Positions 1 to 8,512 are shown, counted from the stretch's first letter. The stretch: DNA of 64,000 bases from Chitinophagales bacterium (GCA_020628375.1 JAHDFD010000014.1:1-64000); one strand, 5' to 3'. Notes: generated by a model not told the origin, from the sequence alone. Translations and numbers: made by a program.

Positions 1-205
1 ATTTATGGGTAAAGGGGAAGTTTTCCCATTTTCTTTATGCAACAACGCCATTTATAAGTGAAAAGTTTAATACAATAATTGTATAAGTAATTGTCAATCT
101 AATCGATTTTGAACAACAAAGCTATATTTATTTTGGTTTCTGCGTTGGTTTAAAATGATCGAATTAAGTAATTCAGTATGTTAATTAACTACAGTTAAAA
201 TAAAT

Positions 206-343
206 TCTAACTGTAATGGACAATCAACTTATGGACATTTTATTGTTGGTCAGGCGACCAACAAAGGTCTGTACCTCAGTTGGTCGCCTGACCAACTGAA
301 TTTCTTTAAAGTATACACAAGTTAGTTGCCTATTACATCTAAC
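206..343 (-). mobile_element. MITE-like element, 126-bp family, copy 1, with target duplication
   Basis: The element spans 212-337 and is flanked on both sides by TCTAAC (206-211 and 338-343), a plausible 6-bp target duplication. Its ends are imperfect inverted repeats beginning TGTAAT. Inside are two palindromes, TTGGTCAGGCGACCAA and TTGGTCGCCTGACCAA, which also pair with each other, so the whole element folds back on itself. It is inverted relative to the copies at 11571 and 53474. It has no coding capacity, so movement would need a transposase encoded elsewhere. Calling it mobile is an inference from the ends and the duplication. Confidence 0.75.
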
Positions 344-390
344 AATTAGCATTGCTATACATTAAATACATGGTCATATTTATTCGTCAT

Positions 391-498
391 TTTTGAATCA
401 GGCTATTTTTTTATTATGCAAGGCAAAAATTCTCTGTATAGCGACGCTACGGAGATAATTTTTAACGCAACAGAATGGAAAAATAGGCATTCACAAAA
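391..498. repeat. Long imperfect palindrome, TAGC-NNN-GCTA family, copy 1
   Basis: The two arms pair around a centre at about 444 (TAGC GAC GCTA). CTATTTTT at 403-410 mirrors AAAAATAG at 479-486, and the pairing continues to about 391 and 498. Related copies with the same centre layout lie at about 4085-4185 and 61095-61185. All three lie between genes. Function is unknown. Confidence 0.6.
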
Positions 499-614
499 TG
501 TGTCGAATAATTTTGTTCAGGTACTTATAACCATAATTAATAAAATCTTATAAGGGCTTCAACAATTTCGAATATAATAATATAGCTTTGAAGAAAATTA
601 AAGCTAGCCCTAAA

Positions 615-1145
615 ATGACGGTAGAAGAACGAATTAAAACAAGTATTCGTGATGTACACGATTTTCCCAAAAAAGGAATCGTTTTTAAAGATATTACACC
701 TATTTTGATGGATAATGATCTGACATTAGAATTGGTAAGATCAATGGCAGAAAAAGTAAAGATCTGGAATCCGGATAAAGTTGTGGGAATAGAAAGCAGA
801 GGTTTTCTGTTTGGAATGATGTTGGCGAATGAATTATCTATCCCTTTTGTACCAATTCGGAAAAAAGGTAAATTACCTTACGATACTGTTAGCATAGATT
901 ATGAGCTGGAGTATGGTACTGCTTCGATAGAAATGCATGCCGATGCTATCAGTGCAGAAGAGCGCATTTTGATTCACGACGATCTGCTGGCAACCGGTGG
1001 AACAGCAGATGCTGCTGCACAACTCATAAAAGGAGAAAATGCTGAAGTCGCCGGATTTTGTTTCGTTATCAATCTGAGCTTTTTGAATGGTATTGAGCTT
1101 TTGAATAAATACTCTCTGAATAATATTTCTTTAGCAACCTATTAA
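615..1145 (+). CDS. apt: Adenine phosphoribosyltransferase
   Basis: This enzyme makes AMP from adenine and PRPP in the cytoplasmic purine salvage pathway. The 176-residue protein has the family's usual length. It starts with the typical VHDFPKKGIVFKDITP segment and carries the type I phosphoribosyltransferase PRPP loop IHDDLLATGGTA at about residues 120-131. I chose the ATG at 615 rather than the in-frame TTG at 588 because family homology begins near the ATG. The LD-carboxypeptidase gene starts 1 bp after its stop, so the two are probably co-transcribed. A palindromic repeat and a MITE-like element lie upstream. Confidence 0.93.
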   Translation: MTVEERIKTSIRDVHDFPKKGIVFKDITPILMDNDLTLELVRSMAEKVKIWNPDKVVGIESRGFLFGMMLANELSIPFVPIRKKGKLPYDTVSIDYELEYGTASIEMHADAISAEERILIHDDLLATGGTADAAAQLIKGENAEVAGFCFVINLSFLNGIELLNKYSLNNISLATY

Positions 1146-1146
1146 A

Positions 1147-2013
1147 ATGGCAATAAAAAAAATAGGGATTGTGGCGACTGCCCGCGCTTATTATCCCGAA
1201 AAATTGGCAATAGCCATTCAGGATTTGAAAGCTTGGGGCTTTGAAGTCCTTATAGGTAAAAGTATAGGCGCTGTTGACCATCAGTTTGCCGGAAGTGATG
1301 AATTGCGCGCTTCCGATCTTGAAGCAATGCTTAAAAATCCGGATATAGATGCTGTTTTATGTGCCAAAGGAGGTTATGGTACAGCGCGAATATTAGATTT
1401 GATCGATTGGAATAACTGTACAGAAAAACCAATACTTGGCTTTAGCGATATTACAGCACTTCATTGTCATGTACATAATTTAGGATGGAAGAGCGCGCAT
1501 ACCATAATGGGTTCAACCTGGAAAAATGCGACAAACGAAACCCTTTCAAGTGTAAAACAATATTTATGTAACGAAAGCATAGAATACGAATTTTCAGGGC
1601 ATTCTTTCAATAGAAAAGGGACAACAAAAGCTACTGTGATCGGTGGTAATTTATCGGTAATTTATAGTATTATGGGCTCTGCTTCTGAAGTAGATCTCGA
1701 TGGAAAAATTCTGTTTATTGAAGATTTGGATGAATACCTTTATCATACCGACCGCATGATGTTATGCTTGAAACGAGCAGGAAAATTTGATAATCTTGCA
1801 GGTTTATTAGTTGGTGGATTTACAAAAATGCACGACAATGATATTCCCTTTGGAAAGAGTGCTTATAGCATAATCCAAAGCCATGTAAAAACGTTTGATT
1901 ATCCAATGGCATTTGGCATACCTTGTGGTCATCAAAAAGATAATCGTACTTTGGTTTTTGGTACCCAAGCTGAATTAATCGTTGATGCTGCAAATATTGT
2001 GCTGAAGTTTTAA
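1147..2013 (+). CDS. LD-carboxypeptidase, peptidase family S66
   Basis: S66 LD-carboxypeptidases remove the terminal D-alanine from murein tetrapeptides during cell-wall recycling. The 288-residue protein shows the family features: KGGYGTAR at about 74-81, and candidates for the Ser-Glu-His triad in GFSD (Ser100), FIEDLDE (Glu192) and CGHQKDN (His262). There is no signal peptide, which fits a cytoplasmic recycling enzyme. The 1-bp spacing after apt suggests one transcript, although the pathways are not obviously linked. S66 also contains microcin-immunity MccF-like proteins; the murein recycling role is the more usual assignment. Confidence 0.88.
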   Translation: MAIKKIGIVATARAYYPEKLAIAIQDLKAWGFEVLIGKSIGAVDHQFAGSDELRASDLEAMLKNPDIDAVLCAKGGYGTARILDLIDWNNCTEKPILGFSDITALHCHVHNLGWKSAHTIMGSTWKNATNETLSSVKQYLCNESIEYEFSGHSFNRKGTTKATVIGGNLSVIYSIMGSASEVDLDGKILFIEDLDEYLYHTDRMMLCLKRAGKFDNLAGLLVGGFTKMHDNDIPFGKSAYSIIQSHVKTFDYPMAFGIPCGHQKDNRTLVFGTQAELIVDAANIVLKF

Positions 2014-2077
2014 GCTTTGTTTATGTATATATGATTTTCACGTTGATTTTATAAATACATAATCTATGTAGCTAAAA

Positions 2078-2108
2078 TTGACAAGCATACCAAAAATTGG
2101 TAAATTTG
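2078..2108 (+). promoter_or_regulatory. Bacteroidota-type promoter with palindromic operator, upstream of parDE
   Basis: TTG at 2078-2080 is separated by exactly 20 bases from TAAATTTG at 2101-2108, matching the Bacteroidota pattern TTG-N19/20-TAnnTTTG. The perfect palindrome ACCAAAAATTGGT (2089-2101) overlaps the spacer and the first base of the -7 box. That is where an autorepressing antitoxin would be expected to bind. Confidence 0.6.
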
Positions 2109-2124
2109 ATTAAACAAGAAATAA

Positions 2125-2373
2125 ATGAAAAATACATCTATATCACTTGGTAACTATTTCGACCAATTTGTGCAAAGTCAAATATCTACTGGTCGTTATA
2201 AAAATGTTAGTGAAGTTATTAGAGCAGGACTTAGGCTTTTAGAGAATGAGGAAAGTAAAGCACTTGCATTAAGAAATGCCATTCAAGACGGTTTAAATAG
2301 TCCATTAGTGGAAGGTTTTGATTTTGAAGAGAATCTAAAACAATTAAAAACCAACAAACTTAAGAATGACTAA
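2125..2373 (+). CDS. parD: ParD-like antitoxin (ribbon-helix-helix)
   Basis: This 82-residue protein resembles ParD/CC2985-type antitoxins. Its N-terminus (MKNTSISLGNYFDQFV) and the GRYKNVSEVIRAGLRLLE segment fit the DNA-binding ribbon-helix-helix. The charged C-terminal half would wrap the toxin. It should neutralise the downstream ParE-like toxin and repress its own promoter. It overlaps the toxin gene by 8 bp (ATGACTAA), a typical toxin-antitoxin arrangement. The palindrome at 2089-2101 is a likely operator. Confidence 0.9.
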   Translation: MKNTSISLGNYFDQFVQSQISTGRYKNVSEVIRAGLRLLENEESKALALRNAIQDGLNSPLVEGFDFEENLKQLKTNKLKND

Positions 2374-2665
2374 AGTAATATTCAGACAAAAAGCAATTGA
2401 TGATTTGAATAATATTTGGAATTATACTTTTGAAAAATGGTCTGAAAATCAAGCTGATAAATATTATAACGATATTATGCGAGCCTGCGGTATGATTAAA
2501 GATAATTTTGAAATAGGAAAGAAATATGATCATATTAATACAAACCTTTTGGGGTTTAAGATTGGCAAACACATAGTTTTCTACCATATAGTATCTGATG
2601 AAATAGTTGAAGTTATAAGAATATTACACGAGAGAATGGACTTAAAAAATAGAATTGTAGAATAA
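2366..2665 (+). CDS. parE: ParE-like toxin, RelE/ParE superfamily
   Basis: This is a 99-residue RelE/ParE-fold protein. Recognisable parts are the N-terminal helix region AIDDLNNIWNYTFEKWSENQ, the central LLGFKIGKHIVFYHI strand region and the C-terminal VIRILHERMDLKNRI. ParE toxins generally act on DNA gyrase, whereas RelE proteins cleave mRNA; sequence alone does not settle which applies here. It is translationally coupled to the antitoxin by the 8-bp overlap. The reading frame appears intact. Confidence 0.9.
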   Translation: MTKVIFRQKAIDDLNNIWNYTFEKWSENQADKYYNDIMRACGMIKDNFEIGKKYDHINTNLLGFKIGKHIVFYHIVSDEIVEVIRILHERMDLKNRIVE

Positions 2666-2674
2666 AACTGACAG

Positions 2675-2706
2675 ACTCATAAACTCATAAACTCATTAAC
2701 TCATTA
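2675..2706. repeat. Four tandem 8-bp units
   Basis: ACTCATAA occurs twice and ACTCATTA twice, head to tail, at 2675-2706. The array lies between the ParE-like stop and the 5' end of the ABC permease, whose start codon is unclear. Octamer arrays like this can change in copy number by slippage. Confidence 0.8.
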
Positions 2707-2748
2707 ACTAAAAGAATCCATTTACCAAGTTACATAGCAAAACGATAT

Positions 2749-3918
2749 TTGTTCTCAAAGAAAAGCACAAATGCCATTAACATCATTTCGGGTGTTTCGG
2801 GCATTGGTATTGCTTTCGGAACAATGGCATTAATATTAGTGCTATCTGTATTTAATGGACTTGAAGGTTTGGTTATCGGCTTATATGACACTTTTAATCC
2901 GGATTTGAAGGTAAGTCCGACAACTGGTAAAGTATTTCAGGCAGATGAACAAATTATTGCTGAATTAGAAAAAATTGAAGGTATTGTTGCTGTTTCTAAA
3001 GTTTTAGAAGAAGTAGCTGCTTTAAAATATGATGATAGAAATGCCATTTGTAAACTGAAAGGCGTAGATGAAAATTTTGAATTTGTAAGTAATATGGATA
3101 CTTCTATTGTCCGTGGCAAGTTCAATGTTAAAAATCAGAATGCCGTTTTGGGCTTAGGTATAGAATTAGATTTAGGCGCAAATGTGTACAGCGAATTTGA
3201 TTTACTGGAAGTATATATGCCCAAGCGAACCGGCAAGGTTTCATTAAATCCTGAAAAAGCATTTAAAAAAGGCGGTTTACGTGCAAGAGGTACTTTTTCT
3301 ATTCAGGAAAGTTTTGACAGAGAGTATGTGATAGCCCCACTCCGCTTTGTGCAAAACCTTATGGATTACGACAAAGAGTTAAGCCATCTGGAAATAGCAA
3401 TACAAGCCAATGCCAATCTTGAAGCCGTTCAGCGAAATGTACAACAGTTATTAGGTAATGACTTTAAAGTACAAAATCGCTTCGAACAGAACGAGTTTTT
3501 ATACAAAGTAATGCAAACCGAAAAATGGGCTGTATTTCTGATATTAAGCCTGATTCTTGTGGTGGCTTCTTTCAATATTATTGGTTCATTATCTATGTTA
3601 GTGATAGAAAAAAAGGATGATATTAAAGTATTGAAAGCTCTGGGCGCTGATAGTAGTATGGTTAAGAAAATATTTTTATCTGAAGGAATATTACTCGCTT
3701 TAACCGGTGGTTTGATCGGAATGGGTCTGGCATTCGTAATTTGTCTGGCTCAACAGTGGTTTGGTTTGGTGAAAATTCAGGGACAAGGGTTACTTCTTGA
3801 AAGCTATCCTGTAAAAATGCAGCTCTTCGATTTTATATTGGTTTTTATTACTGTGGCAACAATTGCCTTTCTTGCCTCGCTTTGGCCAGCAATGAGGGCG
3901 GCAAAAGAAGTAAGATAA
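2749..3918 (+). CDS. ABC transporter permease, FtsX/LolE-like (5' end uncertain)
   Basis: This inner-membrane permease belongs to the FtsX/MacB/LolCE group, which in Gram-negatives includes the machinery that releases lipoproteins from the inner membrane. One membrane segment is near the N-terminus (GIAFGTMALILVLSVFNG), followed by a large periplasmic domain, then three segments in the last 130 residues (near AVFLILSLILVVASFNIIG, GILLALTGGLIGMGLAFVI and FILVFITVATIAFLA). The coordinate used is the TTG at 2749. However, the codons directly upstream (2722-2748) read L-P-S-Y-I-A-K-R-Y, which matches the family's usual N-terminus, so the true protein probably starts further upstream. No ATG, GTG or TTG exists between the in-frame stop at 2680 and 2749. 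No ATPase gene is adjacent. Confidence 0.85.
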   Translation: MFSKKSTNAINIISGVSGIGIAFGTMALILVLSVFNGLEGLVIGLYDTFNPDLKVSPTTGKVFQADEQIIAELEKIEGIVAVSKVLEEVAALKYDDRNAICKLKGVDENFEFVSNMDTSIVRGKFNVKNQNAVLGLGIELDLGANVYSEFDLLEVYMPKRTGKVSLNPEKAFKKGGLRARGTFSIQESFDREYVIAPLRFVQNLMDYDKELSHLEIAIQANANLEAVQRNVQQLLGNDFKVQNRFEQNEFLYKVMQTEKWAVFLILSLILVVASFNIIGSLSMLVIEKKDDIKVLKALGADSSMVKKIFLSEGILLALTGGLIGMGLAFVICLAQQWFGLVKIQGQGLLLESYPVKMQLFDFILVFITVATIAFLASLWPAMRAAKEVR

Positions 3919-3992
3919 AATCAGTACTATCAGGGTAAATTTATGACTTGAACCCTGACAGTTAGGCTATTCAATATGTAGTAAAAGCTTTG

Positions 3993-4284
3993 GTCATTCT
4001 GAACGAAACGAAGCTTTGCGTAGTTGAAGTGAAGAATCTATAAGTTATAAGTACCAACTCACAATTACTTGTAAGTTTGAAATGTTCTATTTTCTCGTTC
4101 AATTTCGTTAAAAATACTCAACTTAGCCCTGCTATGCTTCCGTTTTTTGCCCGCTTCGGCGGTCCGATCATTGACCAAAAAAATAATTCCATTTCCAAGT
4201 TTAAACTAATTATGTGTCGGTACTTAGGAGGTATTAGATTCTTCATTCCAAATTTCGCTTTGCTTATTTTTCAATCAGAATGAC
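3993..4284. repeat. Composite palindromic element: two inverted 47-bp repeats around a palindrome
   Basis: Two copies of the interspersed repeat that ends GAAGAATCT face each other, at 3993-4040 (plus) and about 4236-4284 (minus). Between them, a second pair of inverted arms (CACAATTACTTG near 4060 and the matching CAAGTTTAAACTAATTATGTG region near 4195-4215) surrounds copy 2 of the long-palindrome family, with its TAGC CCT GCTA centre near 4129. Nearly the whole gap between the ABC permease and gltX is therefore one large imperfect fold-back. A short frame at 4077-4283 lies inside it and looks spurious. Confidence 0.6.
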
Positions 4285-4383
4285 AGTAAAAAAGTCATAC
4301 GTCAATATTAACTTGAAAGACTACTTAGTCGAGGTAAATCGCTTCGTACAGCCTACCTGACAACGTTGATTTGCTCATAAGAA

Positions 4384-5910
4384 TTAAGCCTGCGTATTCA
4401 TCTCCTCGAATCGGTCAAAAGCAATGTCCATTCTGTTCAGACATTCAGTTTTACCCAATATTTCAGCTATATCGAAAACAGAAGGTCCGCCTTTTACACC
4501 TGTTAGCATTAATCGGAAAGGAAGCAGTATGTCGCCAAATGAGTAAGCGTTATCTTCTATATAAGCTTTAACCACACGTTCTACTTCTACTGAAGAAAAA
4601 GTATCGATTGCAGCAATAGCCGACTTCAATACCTTCAAGCGATCTTTATTATCATCTTTCCATTTCTTCTTTACTGTTTTACGATCATAAGTATCTGGTA
4701 CGGTAAAGAAATATTCAGCTTGCTCCCAGAACTCCGGTAAAAGCACTGTACGCTCTTTGAGCATTCCTGCGATCTTAGTTAGCTTATCAAAATCAACATC
4801 TTGCTTGTCGGCAGGAGCAAATGCTAAAACAGCTTTGGCTAAATCAGCATCACTCATATTCATAATATACTGCTGATTGAACCACTTTGCTTTATCAAAA
4901 TCGAATTGCGCCCCTGATTTGCTTGCATTATCAATAGAAAAAGCATCGATCAAACCTTGCATATCAAAAATCTCCTGCTCGGTACCCGGATTCCACCCAA
5001 GAAAAGCCAGAAAATTAACAAAAGCATCTGGTAAAAAACCCATTTCTCTGTAGCCATTCGAGCTAGTATCTTCTGTTGGATGTTCCCATGCGAGCGGAAA
5101 TACCGGAAATCCTAATTTATCACCACTACGTTTACTCAACTTCCCTTTACCTCCCGGGTTCAATAATAAGGGAAGATGTGCAAATTCAGGCATAGTATCT
5201 TCCCATCCCAAAGCACGATACAAAAGCACATGTAAAGGAGTCGAAGGAAGCCATTCTTCACCACGTATAACATGACTTACCTGCATAAAATGATCATCAA
5301 CAACATTCGCCAAATGATAGGTTGGCATACCATCCCCTTTTAAGATCACTTTATCATCGAGTTCTTCAGAGGCAAATGTTACATGCCCACGTACTCTGTC
5401 TTTTACCAATATGGTTTCTCCTGCAGGAATTTTCAAACGAATAACATAGTTTTCTCCTGAAGCTAATTTTTGCTTTACTTCATCATCAGATAAAGTGAGT
5501 GAATTATTCAAGCCCTTACGATTTTTAATTCCGTATTTGAAATTAGCATCCTGCTCGCGTAGTACCGCCATTTCTCCAGGTGTATCGAAAGCGTAATAAG
5601 CTGTACCGTTCTCAAGCATTTGTTCAGCAAATTGGCGATACATATCTTTTCGCTCCGATTGACGATACGGACCAAAATCGCCGCCAACATGCGTGCCTTC
5701 ATCACATTTAATTCCCAACCATTCTAACGATTCAGTTATATATTCTTCAGCGCCTTCAACAAATCTTGAACGATCGGTATCTTCTATACGAAGAATAAGG
5801 TCGCCATTATTCTGTTTAGCAAATAAATAGGCATACAGTGCAGTACGAATACCGCCTATATGTTGGAATCCGGTTGGACTCGGTGCGTAACGTGTACGTA
5901 CTTTAGACAT
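4384..5910 (-). CDS. gltX: Glutamyl-tRNA synthetase
   Basis: This enzyme charges tRNA-Glu with glutamate in the cytoplasm. The 508-residue class I synthetase has the HIGH-type signature in APSPTGFQHIGGIRTAL (about 9-25), the RIEDTDRSR segment (41-49) and the KMSKS-type loop KLSKRSGD (257-264). The C-terminal anticodon-binding region follows. The ATG start gives the canonical N-terminus MSKVRTRYAPSPTG. It lies downstream of rpoD on the same strand, but a terminator at 5980-6007 and a candidate promoter at 5942-5974 suggest separate transcription. Confidence 0.96.
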   Translation of the reverse strand: MSKVRTRYAPSPTGFQHIGGIRTALYAYLFAKQNNGDLILRIEDTDRSRFVEGAEEYITESLEWLGIKCDEGTHVGGDFGPYRQSERKDMYRQFAEQMLENGTAYYAFDTPGEMAVLREQDANFKYGIKNRKGLNNSLTLSDDEVKQKLASGENYVIRLKIPAGETILVKDRVRGHVTFASEELDDKVILKGDGMPTYHLANVVDDHFMQVSHVIRGEEWLPSTPLHVLLYRALGWEDTMPEFAHLPLLLNPGGKGKLSKRSGDKLGFPVFPLAWEHPTEDTSSNGYREMGFLPDAFVNFLAFLGWNPGTEQEIFDMQGLIDAFSIDNASKSGAQFDFDKAKWFNQQYIMNMSDADLAKAVLAFAPADKQDVDFDKLTKIAGMLKERTVLLPEFWEQAEYFFTVPDTYDRKTVKKKWKDDNKDRLKVLKSAIAAIDTFSSVEVERVVKAYIEDNAYSFGDILLPFRLMLTGVKGGPSVFDIAEILGKTECLNRMDIAFDRFEEMNTQA

Positions 5911-5941
5911 GGTTTTTCTAATTAAATTTTAAAAAGCGTTG

Positions 5942-5974
5942 CAAATGTAGGTAGAACCTACAAAAACAGACAAA
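5942..5974 (-). promoter_or_regulatory. Candidate gltX promoter
   Basis: On the minus strand, TTTG (complement of 5971-5974) and TACATTTG (complement of 5942-5949) are separated by 21 bases, close to the Bacteroidota promoter pattern. It lies between the rpoD terminator and the gltX start. Confidence 0.45.
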
Positions 5975-5979
5975 TAAAA

Positions 5980-6007
5980 AAGGCTGCCTTTTGAATAAGA
6001 CAGCCTT
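5980..6007 (-). terminator. Rho-independent terminator after rpoD
   Basis: On the minus strand, a stem formed by AAGGCTGTC and the matching GGCAGCCTT is followed directly by a run of T. It lies 23 bp past the rpoD stop. Confidence 0.8.
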
Positions 6008-6029
6008 TGAAAATATTAATGTAAAAATC

Positions 6030-6902
6030 TTATTTTCCACCTAAGTATGGTTTCAAGCCTTTACTTCTTGAAACGGAACGAAGACGCAAGATTGCCTTAT
6101 CCTTAATTTGACGTACACGTTCTCGTGTTAAACCAAATTGATCACCTATATCTTCTAATGACATTGGGTGCGATACACCAATACCAAAGAATAATTTAAT
6201 AACATCTGCTTCACGATCTGATAGTGTGCCTAATACACGCTCAATATCAACACGTAAAGAATCTTGGAATGACATATTAGCATCGGCACGAGCAATTTTA
6301 TCATCTGCCAATACATCTATCAATGAATTACTATCGCTCTCTGCAAAAGGAGCATCTACTGAAACATGACGCGTTGATAAACTTAACGATGTTGCAATTT
6401 CATCGGCAGTCAGATCAACAATTTCAGAAATTTCCTGTGCAGAAGGTTCGCGTTCGAATTTTTGCTCTAATTCAGAAAGTGCCTTTCTAATCTTGGTAAG
6501 AGACCCAACCTTATTCAATGGCAAACGAACTAAGCGCGATTGCTCAGCTAATGCCTGAATAATTGACTGGCGAATCCACCAAACAGCGTAAGAGATAAAT
6601 TTAAAACCACGTGTTTCATCGAAACGTTGTGCGGCTTTCACCAAGCCCAGATTACCCTCATTGATTAAATCACTTAGAGAAAGATTCTGATTTTGATATT
6701 TTTTTGCAACTGATACAACGAAGCGTAAATTAGCGTTTACTAGTGTTTCCAAGGCTTCTTGATCGCCCTGCTTTATTTTTTGTGCTAATTCAACTTCTTG
6801 TTCTGCTGTTAATAGATCAATCTTTCCGATCTCTTGTAAGTACTTTTCAATGGATGCGCTTTCGCGATTGGTAATCGACTTGGAGATTTTAAGTTGTCTC
6901 AT
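6030..6902 (-). CDS. rpoD: Primary sigma factor RpoD/SigA
   Basis: This is the housekeeping sigma-70 factor that directs RNA polymerase to most promoters. The 290-residue protein has the short form typical of Bacteroidota, lacking the long N-terminal region 1.1. Region 1.2 ([16 protein letters not shown], 17-32) is followed by region 2 ([29 protein letters not shown] and the -10 recognition helix [15 protein letters not shown]), region 3 (EPSAQEISE) and region 4 ([14 protein letters not shown] to [14 protein letters not shown]). The start [15 protein letters not shown] is the usual one in this phylum. It is transcribed alone, with a clear terminator. Confidence 0.95.
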   Translation of the reverse strand: MRQLKISKSITNRESASIEKYLQEIGKIDLLTAEQEVELAQKIKQGDQEALETLVNANLRFVVSVAKKYQNQNLSLSDLINEGNLGLVKAAQRFDETRGFKFISYAVWWIRQSIIQALAEQSRLVRLPLNKVGSLTKIRKALSELEQKFEREPSAQEISEIVDLTADEIATSLSLSTRHVSVDAPFAESDSNSLIDVLADDKIARADANMSFQDSLRVDIERVLGTLSDREADVIKLFFGIGVSHPMSLEDIGDQFGLTRERVRQIKDKAILRLRSVSRSKGLKPYLGGK

Positions 6903-7271
6903 TTACAGAATTTTAGAGGAGTTTCGCAATATAACGAACACAAATATTTTTTTTTCTATGTACTTTGTCAAGTTTTGGTTAACACTTTTTTAACAAGAAG
7001 TTCAAAAAAGTCACTTTTAGCATGTAAAAGATACCCACAAAATCAAAAAATGTCTATTTTTTTATTATAGGAACATAAAATTCAGATTTTCAATAGAATA
7101 TAGAATGAACAAAATATCAATCATTTTACTCAAAATAACTTTCTAAACAATAGAGTTTAATAAGTTCTATATAAGAAAAACGCTGTCAGTGTTGTAACAT
7201 GAAACCACCTGACAGCGCTATAAAGTAAAAGATTTTTAGATCGTACTACAATTTTCTTTTCAGCAGATTGA
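6903..7271. other. Non-coding stretch between rpoD and the moxR-like gene
   Basis: This AT-rich leader region of rpoD has no convincing gene. A stem-loop at about 7182-7219 (CGCTGTCAG pairing with CTGACAGCG) lies downstream of the MoxR-like gene and may act as its terminator, although I see only a short T run. A weak TTG/TATTTG promoter-like pair sits upstream of rpoD near 6940-6975. Confidence 0.5.
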
Positions 7272-8282
7272 TCATGGTACTTCTACTGCATTCAAAATTT
7301 CTTTAATAATATCTTCTGAAGTAATATTTTCGGCTTCAGCTTCATAAGTAATACCAATACGATGGCGCATAACATCTGTACAGATAGCTCTAATATCTTC
7401 CGGAATTACAAAGCCACGCTTTTTAAGGAAAGCATAAGATTTTGCTGCCATTGCTAAATTGATCGAAGCACGTGGCGAACCGCCATAGCTGATCATATTC
7501 TTCATCGAATCTATTTTATACTTTTCAGGATAACGAGATGCAAAAACAATATCTAAAATATAGTTTTCGATCTTTTCATCCATATATACCTGACGAACAA
7601 CTTCACGCGCTTTTAATATAGAGCGAGGTTGTAAAACAGATTCAATTTTCTGAAAACTCTTATTCACGTTATTACGCATAATCAATTTCTCATCTTCTTT
7701 CTCAGGATAAGAAATAACTGCTTTCAGCATAAAACGGTCTAACTGGGCTTCCGGTAAAGGATACGTTCCTTCTTGCTCTAATGGGTTTTGTGTAGCCAGC
7801 ACCAAAAAGGGCTCATCTAGTTTATAAGTATTTTCTCCAATTGTTATCTGGCGTTCCTGCATTGCTTCTAATAAAGCACTTTGCACTTTAGAAGGCGCAC
7901 GGTTAATTTCATCGGCTAATACAAAGTTGGCAAATATGGGTCCTTTCTTTACTGCAAAATCATTTTCTTTCTGATTGTAAATAAGCGTACCTATTACATC
8001 GGCAGGTAAAAGATCGGGCGTAAACTGAATACGACTGAACTTTGCATCTATCGCTTTTGACAATGAATTGATCGCCAATGTTTTTGCCAAGCCCGGAACA
8101 CCTTCTAAAAGGATATGCCCATTACTGAGTAATGCAAGTAATAAACGTTCGATCATATATTCCTGACCAATAATAGCCTTTCCCATTTCGTTATTCAATA
8201 CATCAACGAATCCACTTTCGCGGGCAATCAATTCATTTAACTGAACAATATCAGCCTGCATATTCACAGCACCAGTTTCCAT
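7272..8282 (-). CDS. MoxR-family AAA+ ATPase
   Basis: MoxR ATPases act as chaperones that help activate or assemble target proteins, often ones with von Willebrand A domains. The 336-residue protein shows Walker A GVPGLAKT (61-68), Walker B VLADEINRAP (121-130) and the family block ATQNPLEQEGTYPLPEAQ, followed by the C-terminal lid. The DUF58 and VWA (Bat) genes that usually follow moxR in Bacteroidota are not adjacent; the only VWA protein in the window is 28 kb away (35947-38049). A second possible start is Met8. It is transcribed divergently from uvrA. Confidence 0.92.
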   Translation of the reverse strand: METGAVNMQADIVQLNELIARESGFVDVLNNEMGKAIIGQEYMIERLLLALLSNGHILLEGVPGLAKTLAINSLSKAIDAKFSRIQFTPDLLPADVIGTLIYNQKENDFAVKKGPIFANFVLADEINRAPSKVQSALLEAMQERQITIGENTYKLDEPFLVLATQNPLEQEGTYPLPEAQLDRFMLKAVISYPEKEDEKLIMRNNVNKSFQKIESVLQPRSILKAREVVRQVYMDEKIENYILDIVFASRYPEKYKIDSMKNMISYGGSPRASINLAMAAKSYAFLKKRGFVIPEDIRAICTDVMRHRIGITYEAEAENITSEDIIKEILNAVEVP

Positions 8283-8512
8283 AAAAATAATTATTTGACC
8301 ACAAAATTAACTAAGTCTGTAAAAATGAGCAATGTCTGAGGGATTTACAAAAGGTATTTAAAGAATTTTAATGCTATTCGATGCCTTCAGCTTAATACTA
8401 ATTTTATTTCCTCCTATAAAATATCAAATATTATAAACAAAAAAAGCTGAAAAAACATTAATTCTTAGTTCCAATAACTCCTCAACTCTTTAATTGAATC
8501 GTACATTCCATC

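Larger units (their letters stand above)
1..614. other. Left-edge non-coding stretch
   Basis: I see no convincing gene here on either strand. It carries one copy of the 126-bp MITE-like family (212-337) and one copy of the long-palindrome family (391-498), both described separately. The rest is AT-rich with no recognisable RNA gene. Confidence 0.6.

Noticed and set aside
4077-4283. Small plus-strand protein of 68 residues
   Set aside because: It lies entirely in the composite palindromic element and has no recognisable features.
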